64,000 bases of DNA from CAYWIT01 sp964458415 (GTDB lineage: Bacteria > Pseudomonadota > Alphaproteobacteria > Micavibrionales > UBA2020): NCBI GenBank assembly GCA_964458415.1, contig CAYWIT010000001.1:124001-188000 (forward strand), in the 5' to 3' direction. The notes beneath the pieces were generated by a model. The model had not been told where the DNA came from. It saw only the letters and a program-made list of their open reading frames with translations, and did not search any database. Made by a program: the position numbers and the translations under genes. This document shows positions 34,332 to 42,522 of this stretch, in pieces; the first letter of the stretch is position 1; the number at the start of each line of letters is the position of its first letter.

Positions 34332-36008
34332 ATGGCACAAGCCGCACAAAAAACACAGTCGCCGGAGCAAAAGCATATCTGGGAGAAAAGCTATGCGCCG
34401 GGGGTGACATGGGATATCGAGATTCCTGCGCAGCCGTTATTTTCTTTTCTTGATCAGGCGGCGGCGCGTTTTACCAATTGTCCGGCGGCGAGTTTTGCGG
34501 GCTATACCTATGATTATAAAACCATCGGGAAAATGGTGGAGCGCGCCGCACGCGGGCTGCAGGCGCTGGGCGTTGTCAAGGGTAAAAAAGTCGGGTTGTT
34601 TATGCCCAACTCGATTTATTCTCTGGTCATGTACTTTGCCGTTTTGAAAGCGGGCGCGACGGTTGTGAATTACAATCCGGTCTATGTCGAGCGTGATTTG
34701 ATCAATCAGGTCGAAGACAGCGAAACGGATATGCTGGTGACGCTGGATGCCCAGCCCTTGCTGGACAAGGCCGGTGCCCTGCTCGAAAAGACGCGGCTTG
34801 CCCGCATTATTGTCTGTCCGGCCAAGCAGCATCTGGAGCAAACAACCAAAACGCTGGAGCTGAACGGCGATGATATCGTCTGGTTCTGCGATCTGGTCGC
34901 CAACGAAGGGGCGCCTGCGCCTGTTTCCATCCAGCCGGACACGGATATCGCCGTGCTGCAATACACGGGCGGAACGACGGGCGTGCCAAAAGGCGCCGCG
35001 CTGACGCATAGAAACCTTGTCGCGAATGCGACGCAAATGAGCGTCTGGTTTCACAATGCAGAGGAAGGCAAAGACGGCATGATCGCTGTTTTGCCGTTAT
35101 TTCATGTTTTTGCCATGACGGTTGTCATGAATATGTCGGTGATGAAGGGGATGCATTTGTATATCCTGCCGCAGTTCAATTTGCAGGATGTTCTGGAACT
35201 GATCGGAAAGGAGCGCCCGGCTTTTATTGCAGGCGTGCCGACTATGTATATGGCTATGGCGGGCGCGGATAAAGTCAGCCAGTATGATTTTTCCTGCCTG
35301 AAATTCTGCCTGTCCGGCGGGGCGCCGCTGCCGGTGGACGTCAAGCGGCTGCTCGAAGAAAAAACGGGTGCCAAGCTGGTGGCGGAAGGGTACGGCCTGA
35401 CCGAGTTTTCTCCGGTGGCGACGTGCAATCCGCTGACAGACAAGGCGCGGGCGGGGTCTATCGGGCTGCCAGTTCCCGGTACCGTTGTCGAAATTCTCAG
35501 TCTGGAGGACGGAGAAACGCCGCTGCCTCCGGGAGAAAAGGGGGAGGTTTGCGTGACGGGGCCGCAAATGATGCAGGGTTATTACAAGAAGCCGGAGGAG
35601 ACGGCGGGCGTTATCCGCAAGGGACGGCTGCATACGGGGGATGCCGGATATATCGACGCCGACGGCTTCGTTTATATTGTGGATCGGGTCAAGGACATGA
35701 TTCTCGTTGGTGGGTATAACGTCTATCCGCGTCATGTCGAGGAAGTGATTTACAGCCACCCTGCCGTACAGGAATGTATTGTTGCCGGAGTGCCGGACAA
35801 GTTGCGGGGGGAGACGGTTCAGGCCTGGGTCAAGCCGCGGGATGGCAATCCGCTGGATGGCGAAACACTGCGGGCTTTTTTGCAGGGCAAGCTTTCCCCC
35901 ATTGAAATGCCAAGGAAAATTATCATCCGGACGGAGCCTTTGCCCAAAACGGCTGTGGGAAAGCTTTCGAAAAAGGATCTGTTGGCACAGGAAGGCATTA
36001 CGCGTTAA
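34332..36008 (+). CDS. Long-chain acyl-CoA ligase (FadD-like), copy 2
   Basis: The protein has 558 residues from ATG 34332 (MAQAAQKTQSPEQ), which has a strong AGAAGGAG; the upstream ATG at 34305 lacks one. The motifs are the same as in copy 1: YTGGTTGVPKGAALTH, GYGLTEFSP, HTGDAGYIDADGFVYIVDRV and PLPKTAVGKLSKKDL. Long identical blocks with copy 1 (for example YDFSCLKFCLSGGAPLP) show a tandem duplication followed by divergence. GYGLTEFSP replaces GYGLTESSP near the acyl pocket, so the two may differ in substrate. Confidence 0.88.
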   Translation: MAQAAQKTQSPEQKHIWEKSYAPGVTWDIEIPAQPLFSFLDQAAARFTNCPAASFAGYTYDYKTIGKMVERAARGLQALGVVKGKKVGLFMPNSIYSLVMYFAVLKAGATVVNYNPVYVERDLINQVEDSETDMLVTLDAQPLLDKAGALLEKTRLARIIVCPAKQHLEQTTKTLELNGDDIVWFCDLVANEGAPAPVSIQPDTDIAVLQYTGGTTGVPKGAALTHRNLVANATQMSVWFHNAEEGKDGMIAVLPLFHVFAMTVVMNMSVMKGMHLYILPQFNLQDVLELIGKERPAFIAGVPTMYMAMAGADKVSQYDFSCLKFCLSGGAPLPVDVKRLLEEKTGAKLVAEGYGLTEFSPVATCNPLTDKARAGSIGLPVPGTVVEILSLEDGETPLPPGEKGEVCVTGPQMMQGYYKKPEETAGVIRKGRLHTGDAGYIDADGFVYIVDRVKDMILVGGYNVYPRHVEEVIYSHPAVQECIVAGVPDKLRGETVQAWVKPRDGNPLDGETLRAFLQGKLSPIEMPRKIIIRTEPLPKTAVGKLSKKDLLAQEGITR

Positions 36009-36033
36009 GGCAAAGGGCGGGGGAAGAATCTTC

Positions 36034-36062
36034 TTGCTTTTGCTTTTGGTGTTTGCTATAAA
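36034..36062 (+). promoter_or_regulatory. Promoter of the cold-shock gene
   Basis: TTGCTT (36034-36039) and TATAAA (36057-36062) are separated by 17 bp. Transcription should start near 36069, leaving a leader of about 168 nt before the cold-shock ATG, the size expected of cold-responsive csp leaders. Confidence 0.6.
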
Positions 36063-36236
36063 AACGATCGAGTTCTAAGATTGCTCTTTGTCCATGCTGT
36101 AGACGGCTTCGCTGAAGTAGTTTTGTTGCGTTAAACCGAGAGTGACTGCCCAAAGATCGGCGGCAGATTTTAAAACTCTCTACAGGTCTTCTCATCGTGA
36201 GGAGGTCATAACGGTTCGACGAAAAGGAAAATTATC

Positions 36237-36446
36237 ATGGCAACCGGTACAGTTAAATGGTTCAATCCCACAAAAGGTTTTGGTTTCATTCAGCCTGAAA
36301 CAGGCGGCAGCGATGTGTTTGTGCACATTTCCGCGCTGGAAGAGCTGGGGATCAAAACCCTCAATGAAGGCCAGCGCGTCAGCTATGAGCTGGCAACACA
36401 GCGCGGCAAAACAGCAGCAACGAATATCAAGCTGATTGCTGCCTAA
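36237..36446 (+). CDS. Cold-shock protein (CspA family)
   Basis: This 69-residue OB-fold protein has RNP1 (KGFGFI) and RNP2 (VFVHIS), with the family opening GTVKWFNPTKGFGFIQPE. It binds single-stranded RNA and DNA and acts as an RNA chaperone. AAGGA precedes the ATG by about 9 nt. A DEAD-box-type RNA helicase gene starts 106 nt downstream on the same strand, so the two probably form a cold/RNA-remodelling module. Confidence 0.95.
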   Translation: MATGTVKWFNPTKGFGFIQPETGGSDVFVHISALEELGIKTLNEGQRVSYELATQRGKTAATNIKLIAA

Positions 36447-36552
36447 AACGACTTAACATTACAGGCACTTAAACGATATTAGGTGCGGAATTTGACTGTG
36501 CCGGGGCATTGTGCTCCGGCACAAGTTCCTTATTCCCGAAAGAAAATAGATC

Positions 36553-38106
36553 ATGAAAGACTTCTCCGCGCTGGGCTTGCCCCAGCCGCTACTGCACGCA
36601 TTGGAAAAAATGCGTTTTACGACGCCGACGCCTATTCAGGCACAGGCCATTCCTCCGGCACTGAAAGGTCAGGATATTCTGGGCTCCGCACAGACGGGGA
36701 CGGGAAAGACGGGTGCCTTCGGCATTCCTTTGCTGGCGCATCTGATGGAGTCAAAGCAATCCGGCGCGCTGGTGATGACGCCAACGCGCGAACTGGCGGC
36801 ACAGGTTCTGGCAGCCCTGCGCGAAATGCTGAGTGGCAATGCGCAGATTAAAACGGCGCTGCTGATCGGCGGCGACCCGATGGCGCGGCAACTGCAACAG
36901 CTTCGGGCGCGTCCGCGGATCATTGTTGGAACGCCGGGACGCATTAACGACCATCTGGAGCAGCGCACGCTGAATCTCTCAGCCATGGACTTTCTGGTTC
37001 TGGATGAAACCGACCGTATGCTGGATATGGGGTTCGAGGTGCAGATCGACCGGATTGTCAGGCACATGCCGAAAGTGCGGCAGACGCTGCTTTTCTCGGC
37101 GACCCTGCCCGCCAATATCGTCAAAATGTCGGAAAAATACCTGAACAAGCCTGTGCGCGTTGCGGTCGGCTCCACGCATATGCCGATCGACAAGATCAAG
37201 CAGGAGCTGGTCCATCTTCCGGCTGCCGAAAAATATGAACAGCTGGTCAAACAGCTGGGCGAGCGTAAAGGCTCGATCATTGTCTTTGTCAAGACCAAGC
37301 GCGGCGCGGACCGCATTGCAAAAAAACTGAATGCGGACAAGCATAGCGCCGAAGCGATACATGGCGATTTGAGCCAGAGCAAGCGGACCCGTGTGATCAA
37401 GGCGTTCCGTGATCAGGGGCACCGGATCATGGTAGCGACGGATGTTGCCGCGCGCGGGCTGGATATTCCTCATATCGAGCATGTCATTAATTACGACCTG
37501 CCGCAATGTCCGGAGGATTATATTCACCGGATCGGACGGACGGCGCGTGCCGGGGCGGAAGGCTCCGCCGTTTGCTTCATCACCCCCGATGATCGCGGGA
37601 TGTGGCGTGAAATTCAGGCCCTGATGGACCCCTCGGGAAGATCGCAGGATTCCGAAAGAAGCGGAGGGCGCAGCGGGGGCGCCGTGACCCCCTTGCGGGA
37701 TCAGCGCGTGGCACCGAAAGCGCATCGCAAAGGACGCAGCCCGTCGGCGTCAGGCCGTTCCAGAGATGATCGCTCCAAAGAGGGGCGTTCCTTCGCTGGC
37801 GGCAGGCCTGCCGAGCGCAGCAGATATAGCGAAGAAAAACAGCGTAATACACGTTCCAGAGGCGACAGGCCAAGTGAAAGAAGCTTCAGGAGCGAAAGTG
37901 CGGGAAGCCGTCGCCCTGTGCGTGCCGAGGGACGTGCGGAAGGCCGGTCGGAAGGACGTGCGGCCAGCAGGCCAGCAGGCAGATCGACGGAAAGAACGGG
38001 GAAACCGGCGGCAAGGCCGGCCAGTCGTTCCACCGGGCGCCCAGGTGCGCGTCCGAACGGAAAATCCGGCGGGTATTCCAGAGGGCGTAGTGGCGGCGGA
38101 CGCTAA
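36553..38106 (+). CDS. DEAD-box-family RNA helicase, RhlE-like, with motif II DETD
   Basis: The protein has 517 residues. Helicase motifs run Q-motif (FTTPTPIQAQAIP), I (AQTGTGKT), Ia (PTRELA), Ib (TPGR, 127-130), II (DETD, 151-154), III (SAT), then V (DVAARGLDIP) and VI (HRIGRTARAG). Motif II has Thr where nearly all relatives have Ala. After about residue 365 there is a tail of roughly 150 residues that is very rich in Arg, Ser and Gly, typical of RNA-binding extensions in RhlE-like helicases. It likely unwinds structured RNA in ribosome assembly or decay. Confidence 0.9.
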   Translation: MKDFSALGLPQPLLHALEKMRFTTPTPIQAQAIPPALKGQDILGSAQTGTGKTGAFGIPLLAHLMESKQSGALVMTPTRELAAQVLAALREMLSGNAQIKTALLIGGDPMARQLQQLRARPRIIVGTPGRINDHLEQRTLNLSAMDFLVLDETDRMLDMGFEVQIDRIVRHMPKVRQTLLFSATLPANIVKMSEKYLNKPVRVAVGSTHMPIDKIKQELVHLPAAEKYEQLVKQLGERKGSIIVFVKTKRGADRIAKKLNADKHSAEAIHGDLSQSKRTRVIKAFRDQGHRIMVATDVAARGLDIPHIEHVINYDLPQCPEDYIHRIGRTARAGAEGSAVCFITPDDRGMWREIQALMDPSGRSQDSERSGGRSGGAVTPLRDQRVAPKAHRKGRSPSASGRSRDDRSKEGRSFAGGRPAERSRYSEEKQRNTRSRGDRPSERSFRSESAGSRRPVRAEGRAEGRSEGRAASRPAGRSTERTGKPAARPASRSTGRPGARPNGKSGGYSRGRSGGGR

Positions 38107-38177
38107 AAACAAGCCTTTCTATTCAGCAAGGCCGGAGTTCAGCGACATCTGTTATGCTGGATTCCGGCTTTGTGCTG

Positions 38178-39494
38178 TCAGGCAATTTTTCTGAGCTCTG
38201 TCATGAAGCCATCCATCTTTTTCATCAGGTCGCCAATGTTGCGGGAGGAATGGTCGGAAAGCTTTTCTGTAGTGCCCATGACATCACGTGCAGCCTGATC
38301 AACCTGACCGATGCTCCGGTCGATGCCGCGGACATCTGCGGCCATGCCTTGTGTTCCGCCAGAGGCTCTTTCCGCACTGGACGCAATTTCACGCGCGGCG
38401 GCGCTTTGCTCTTCAATCGCGGCGGCGACAATCGTCGCGGACTCATTGATTTCACCAATAATGGTGCCGATGCCGGAGAACATGGCCATGACTTTTTCTG
38501 TGGCTGTTTGCAGGGCTGCGATCTGTCCGTTGATTTCATTTGTGGCCGTGGCTGTCTGGCCGGCAAGCTGCTTGACTTCCCCGGCCACCACGGAAAACCC
38601 TTTTCCGGCTTCTCCGGCCCGCGCGGCTTCAATCGTGGCGTTAAGGGCCAGAAGGTTGGTCTGGGCTGCGATGGTTTCGATCATATCGACGACCGTGCCT
38701 ATTTTTTCGGACATTTCCTCCAGCGTTTTCATCGTTTCCCGCGCTTCCTCAGTACTGGCGACGGCGCGGGCGGAAATATCGGATGTTCTTGCGATCTGCT
38801 GGCTGATTTCGGCAATCGCGCTCGACATTTCCTCGGCGGCGGCGGAAATTGTCTGCACGTTTTGCGAAGCTTCATCTGATTTTACCACGGCGGCGCCCGC
38901 CCCGTTTCTTGTCTGCTCCACTGTTTTTTCCATTGTTTGCGCGGTGTCTTTGAGCGTTGCAACGGTATTGTTGACGCCGAGAACGACCTCGCGCAGGGAA
39001 GAATCGACATCCGTTGCGATCTCTGAAAATCCGTTCATCTTCTCCGCCACGCTGGATGTGGCACTGTTGATGATTTTCGCGCCCTGAAGCAAAGCGCCGT
39101 GCAGGCCATCCTCCAGAATACGGCGGAAATACTGGTTATGGCTGACATATTCCATTGCCGCGGTGGCCTCGCGGATGAAGGCATCGCTGTAATCCGTCAT
39201 ATTATTCACGGCATGTTGCAAGGCGCCGATATCGCCTTGTTCGCTGATATGGGTGATGCGAGTGGAGAAATCCCCCTGCGCCAGAGTGGTGCAAACCTTT
39301 GTTGTGCGTGCAATTTCCTGACGTGCTTGCTGCGTAAACCAGAGCGAAAGGCAGCCCAGAGCGCCTGCGATGGCCAGTGCAGCGCTGGCAGCGGATGCAA
39401 GGTTGTTCCATGCGAGCGTAACGGAAAGCAGGAGCGCAAGAACGCTGCCCCATTGCGCGTACCAGCATTTAGAGAGAGAAGATAAATTCGTCAT
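38178..39494 (-). CDS. Methyl-accepting chemotaxis protein, membrane and signalling half of a split Aer
   Basis: The protein has 438 residues. It opens with a membrane hairpin of two hydrophobic helices (about residues 14-52: WGSVLALLLSVTLAWNNLAS and AALAIAGALGCLSLWF) with no periplasmic domain, then a HAMP-like region (TLAQGDFSTRITHISEQGDI). The MCP signalling hairpin has its tip at ETIAAQTNLLALNATIEAAR. That is the layout of Aer without its PAS domain, which is encoded by the preceding overlapping gene. The two overlap by 26 nt, in different frames. An A8 run at 39505-39512 lies just before this start. Confidence 0.88.
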   Translation of the reverse strand: MTNLSSLSKCWYAQWGSVLALLLSVTLAWNNLASAASAALAIAGALGCLSLWFTQQARQEIARTTKVCTTLAQGDFSTRITHISEQGDIGALQHAVNNMTDYSDAFIREATAAMEYVSHNQYFRRILEDGLHGALLQGAKIINSATSSVAEKMNGFSEIATDVDSSLREVVLGVNNTVATLKDTAQTMEKTVEQTRNGAGAAVVKSDEASQNVQTISAAAEEMSSAIAEISQQIARTSDISARAVASTEEARETMKTLEEMSEKIGTVVDMIETIAAQTNLLALNATIEAARAGEAGKGFSVVAGEVKQLAGQTATATNEINGQIAALQTATEKVMAMFSGIGTIIGEINESATIVAAAIEEQSAAAREIASSAERASGGTQGMAADVRGIDRSIGQVDQAARDVMGTTEKLSDHSSRNIGDLMKKMDGFMTELRKIA

Positions 39495-39993
39495 AGCTGA
39501 TTCCTTTTTTTTGCAGGACCGATCCCAGCGTGTTATAGGCGCTTGTCATGCCGTCTTTGCGGTTGGGATGTTTGTTTTCTTCTTCCAGCAAGGCGCTGTA
39601 TAGCGGGCGGATAACGGTATCCACGATTTTTTTGTCCGGAACGCGACGGTTGGAATGATAGCCGTCAATAACGCCGTTCGTGCTGTAGCTCGGAGTTACG
39701 TGCGCCAGCACCCAGTAATAATCGCCGTTTTTTGTTTTATTCACGACATAGGCGAAAACCTCTTTTTTGTCGGCCAGTCTGTCCCAGAGCAGCTTGAAGA
39801 CGCAGCGCGGCATTTCGGGATGTCGCAGGATGCTGTGTGGCGCGCCCATAACTTCCGTTTCAGTATAGCCGGCGATATTCAGGAAGGCGCGGTTGGCATA
39901 GGTGATATGCCCTTTCATATCCGTTTTACTGACAATAATTTCATTTTTGTCAAAAAAGCGCTCTACGCCGGTCAGTTCTGCTGTTGCTGTCAT
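39469..39993 (-). CDS. PAS-domain sensor, N-terminal half of a split Aer
   Basis: The protein has 174 residues from ATG 39993 (MTATAELTGVERFFD). It is an Aer-type PAS domain: IIVSKTDMKGHITYANRAFL, ETEVMGAPHSILRHPEMPRC and GDYYWVLAHVTPSY match the FAD-binding PAS fold of aerotaxis receptors. It has no membrane segment. It ends about 13 residues after an A8 run (minus strand, 39512-39505). Losing one A there would continue directly into the MCP gene and give a full Aer-like receptor. A perfect FNR box lies 62 nt upstream. Confidence 0.88.
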   Translation of the reverse strand: MTATAELTGVERFFDKNEIIVSKTDMKGHITYANRAFLNIAGYTETEVMGAPHSILRHPEMPRCVFKLLWDRLADKKEVFAYVVNKTKNGDYYWVLAHVTPSYSTNGVIDGYHSNRRVPDKKIVDTVIRPLYSALLEEENKHPNRKDGMTSAYNTLGSVLQKKGISYDEFIFSL

Positions 39994-40054
39994 AAAATAG
40001 TCTTTCTTGTTTAAAGTTCTTTTTTTACAGTAGCTTGGCGAGCTGGGGGATAAA

Positions 40055-40068
40055 TTGATCTGGATCAA
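40055..40068 (-). promoter_or_regulatory. FNR/Anr-type binding site upstream of the split Aer genes
   Basis: TTGATCTGGATCAA is a perfect TTGAT-N4-ATCAA palindrome. On the minus strand a TACTGT hexamer lies at 40033-40028, about 31 bp from the centre of the box, which matches an FNR box centred near -41.5 of a class II activated promoter. The start codon of the PAS gene is 62 nt away. aroQ lies on the other side (40210) and could also be affected. Confidence 0.75.
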
Positions 40069-40209
40069 GGTCAGTTATATATTATGTTAAACTACGTCTA
40101 GCATTATGTAATACAAACATTTTTCGCTCTCTTTTCCTTCTCCATGGTATAAAATCCCCCTGAATCGGGAACAAAAGGAAAGCTGCGGCGATGCGGCAGA
40201 ACATAATAT

Positions 40210-40665
40210 ATGAGCGAAGCGCGACATAATATTCTGATCCTGAACGGCCCCAACCTGAACATGCTCGGCATGCGGGAGCCGGAGGTCTATGGTTTCAAGA
40301 CCTTGAGCACGATTGCGCTCGAATGCGAGGAATATGCCGGGGAGCTTGGGTTTTCCATCGATTTTCGCCAGACCAACAGCGAGGGCGAGATGGTGACTAT
40401 TCTGCAGGATTCCCGGGAAGCCTGCGGCGGCGTTATTATCAACGCCGGGGCATACAGTCATACGTCCATTGCCATTCATGATGCCCTGAAACTGCTGGAG
40501 GTTCCGGTAATTGAAGTGCATCTCAGCAATATCTACAAGCGCGAAAGTTTTCGCCATACGTCCTATATCGCGCCGCTGGCGCGGGGCGTTATTTGCGGCT
40601 TTGGCGGACATGGATACATTCTGGCTCTTGACGCCATGCGCGGGCTGCTGGATGACGATCAATAA
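40210..40665 (+). CDS. aroQ: Type II 3-dehydroquinate dehydratase
   Basis: The protein has 151 residues. It has the opening ILILNGPNLNMLGMREPEVYG, the substrate-binding loop FRQTNSEGEMV, NAGAYSHTSIAI, and the catalytic-His region EVHLSNIYKRESFRHTSYIA. It converts 3-dehydroquinate to 3-dehydroshikimate in aromatic amino-acid synthesis. It is followed after 21 nt by accB and then accC, an order common in alphaproteobacteria. Confidence 0.95.
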   Translation: MSEARHNILILNGPNLNMLGMREPEVYGFKTLSTIALECEEYAGELGFSIDFRQTNSEGEMVTILQDSREACGGVIINAGAYSHTSIAIHDALKLLEVPVIEVHLSNIYKRESFRHTSYIAPLARGVICGFGGHGYILALDAMRGLLDDDQ

Positions 40666-40686
40666 AACGAAAGGAAGACAATAAAA

Positions 40687-41148
40687 ATGCCGCCAATGAA
40701 AATTGACCATGAGGCCATTCGTAATCTGGCCACGCTGCTGACGGAAACGGATCTGACGGAAATCGAAATTGCCGAGGGGGAGCATCGTATCCGCGTTACC
40801 CGGACGATCAGCGTCCAGACGATCACGGCACCATCATCGGCTCTGTCGATGACTGCGGCGAACGTTCCAGTCGTTGAGAGCGGCAGGATCGCGGCGACAA
40901 CGCCGGAAAATCATCCGGGGGCGGTCAAATCGCCGATGGTGGGAACGGCTTATCTGCAATCCGAGCCGGGCGCACCGCGCTTCACGAGCAAGGGTGCCAC
41001 GGTCAAGGCGGGCGACACGCTGCTGATTATCGAAGCCATGAAGGTAATGAATCCGATCAAGGCGGAAAAGGGTGGCGTTGTGACGGATATCCTGATCGAA
41101 GACGCGCAGCCTGTCGAATTCGGCCAAGCCCTCGTCATTATCGAGTAA
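40687..41148 (+). CDS. accB: Biotin carboxyl carrier protein of acetyl-CoA carboxylase
   Basis: The protein has 153 residues. The N-terminal helix (IDHEAIRNLATLLTETDLTE) and the C-terminal biotinyl domain are separated by a Ser/Thr/Ala linker. Biotin attaches to Lys119 in the EAMKVMN motif. It carries CO2 from AccC to the carboxyltransferase for fatty-acid synthesis. accC starts 6 nt later. Confidence 0.95.
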   Translation: MPPMKIDHEAIRNLATLLTETDLTEIEIAEGEHRIRVTRTISVQTITAPSSALSMTAANVPVVESGRIAATTPENHPGAVKSPMVGTAYLQSEPGAPRFTSKGATVKAGDTLLIIEAMKVMNPIKAEKGGVVTDILIEDAQPVEFGQALVIIE

Positions 41149-41154
41149 CCATTC

Positions 41155-42522
41155 ATGTTTAAAAAAGTTCTTATCGCCAATCGCGGTGAAATCGCCCTGC
41201 GCATCGTGCGGGCCTGCAAGGAAATGGGCATCGAGACGGTGGTCGTTCATTCAACGGCGGACGCGAATGCCATGGCCGTGCGGATGGCGGACGAAAGCGT
41301 TTGCATCGGGCCGCCATCTTCGCGGCTGAGCTATCTCAACATGCCGGCCATTCTGACGGCGGCGACGATCACCGGCGCGGATGCGGTTCACCCCGGCATC
41401 GGCTTCCTCTCTGAAAATGAGGAATTCGCCAGAATGGTGGAAGAGCATGGCTTTACCTTTATTGGTCCGGCTCCGGAGCATATTGCCAAGATGGGTGACA
41501 AGGCTGTGGCGAAGGAGACGGTGCGCGCTTTGGGCCTGCCGCTGATCCCCGGCTCCCCCGGCATCGTCAAGAGCGCCGAGGAAGGGCTGGAAATCGCCAA
41601 GGATATCGGTTTTCCGGTTTTGATCAAGGCTGTGGCGGGCGGCGGCGGCAAAGGGATGAAAGTCGCCAGATCGGAAGAGGAATTCAAGGATTGTTTCCGC
41701 ATGGCGTCAAGCGAGGCCAAGGCCGCTTTTGGCAATGGCGATGTCTACATGGAAAAATACCTCTCCCATCCGCGCCATATTGAAATCCAGTTGCTGGGAG
41801 ACAGTCATGGCAATGCCGTGCATCTGGGGGAGCGCGACTGCTCGATCCAGCGGCGCCACCAAAAAGTGATCGAGGAGGGGCCCTCTCCTGCGCTTACGCC
41901 GGAACAGCGTAGTTACATCGGAAATCTTGCCGCAGACTGTATCCGCAAGATGGGGTATCGCGGTGTGGGAACGATGGAATTCCTGTTCGAGGATGACAAG
42001 TTCTATTTTCTCGAGATGAATACCCGCTTGCAGGTTGAGCACCCGATTACGGAGCTGATTACCGGCGTCGATCTGGTGCGCGAACAACTGCTGGTCGCCG
42101 CAGGCGAGAAATTGCCGTTCAAGCAGGAAAATATTAAAATCATGGGGCATGCCTTTGAATGCCGGATCAATGCCGAGCATCCGGAGACCTTTATTCCCTC
42201 TCCCGGACGGATTACGCGGTATCATGCGCCCGGCGGCCTCGGGGTGCGGGTGGACAGCGCCCTGTATGATGGCTATACGGTGCCGTCGCACTATGACAGT
42301 CTGGTGGCCAAGCTGATCGTTCATGCCAAGACGCGGGAAGAGGGGCTGATGCGGATGGAACGGGCGCTGCATGAATGCGTGATCGAGGGGATCGAGACGA
42401 ATATTCCCTTGCATCTGCGGATTCTGCAGGAGCCGGAGTTCCGCGCCGGGAACTTCAATATTCACTGGCTGGAAAAGATGCTGGCGGCGCAACAGGGAAA
42501 AGGCAAGAAGGTGGCGGGATGA
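41155..42522 (+). CDS. accC: Biotin carboxylase of acetyl-CoA carboxylase
   Basis: The protein has 455 residues, near the usual 449. The opening FKKVLIANRGEIALRIVRAC, the ATP-grasp glycine loop GGGGKGMKVA, the RDCSIQRRHQKVIEE motif and the active-site EMNTRLQVEHPITE are all present. It carboxylates biotin on AccB using ATP and bicarbonate. Its stop overlaps the ATG of the next gene by 4 nt (ATGA), which ties the YceI/b561 cassette to the acc operon. Confidence 0.96.
   Translation: MFKKVLIANRGEIALRIVRACKEMGIETVVVHSTADANAMAVRMADESVCIGPPSSRLSYLNMPAILTAATITGADAVHPGIGFLSENEEFARMVEEHGFTFIGPAPEHIAKMGDKAVAKETVRALGLPLIPGSPGIVKSAEEGLEIAKDIGFPVLIKAVAGGGGKGMKVARSEEEFKDCFRMASSEAKAAFGNGDVYMEKYLSHPRHIEIQLLGDSHGNAVHLGERDCSIQRRHQKVIEEGPSPALTPEQRSYIGNLAADCIRKMGYRGVGTMEFLFEDDKFYFLEMNTRLQVEHPITELITGVDLVREQLLVAAGEKLPFKQENIKIMGHAFECRINAEHPETFIPSPGRITRYHAPGGLGVRVDSALYDGYTVPSHYDSLVAKLIVHAKTREEGLMRMERALHECVIEGIETNIPLHLRILQEPEFRAGNFNIHWLEKMLAAQQGKGKKVAG

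Noticed and set aside
35985..36002. A TTGGCACAGGAAGGC sigma-54-like element
   Set aside because: It lies inside the acyl-CoA ligase coding sequence and the spacing is 9 bp.
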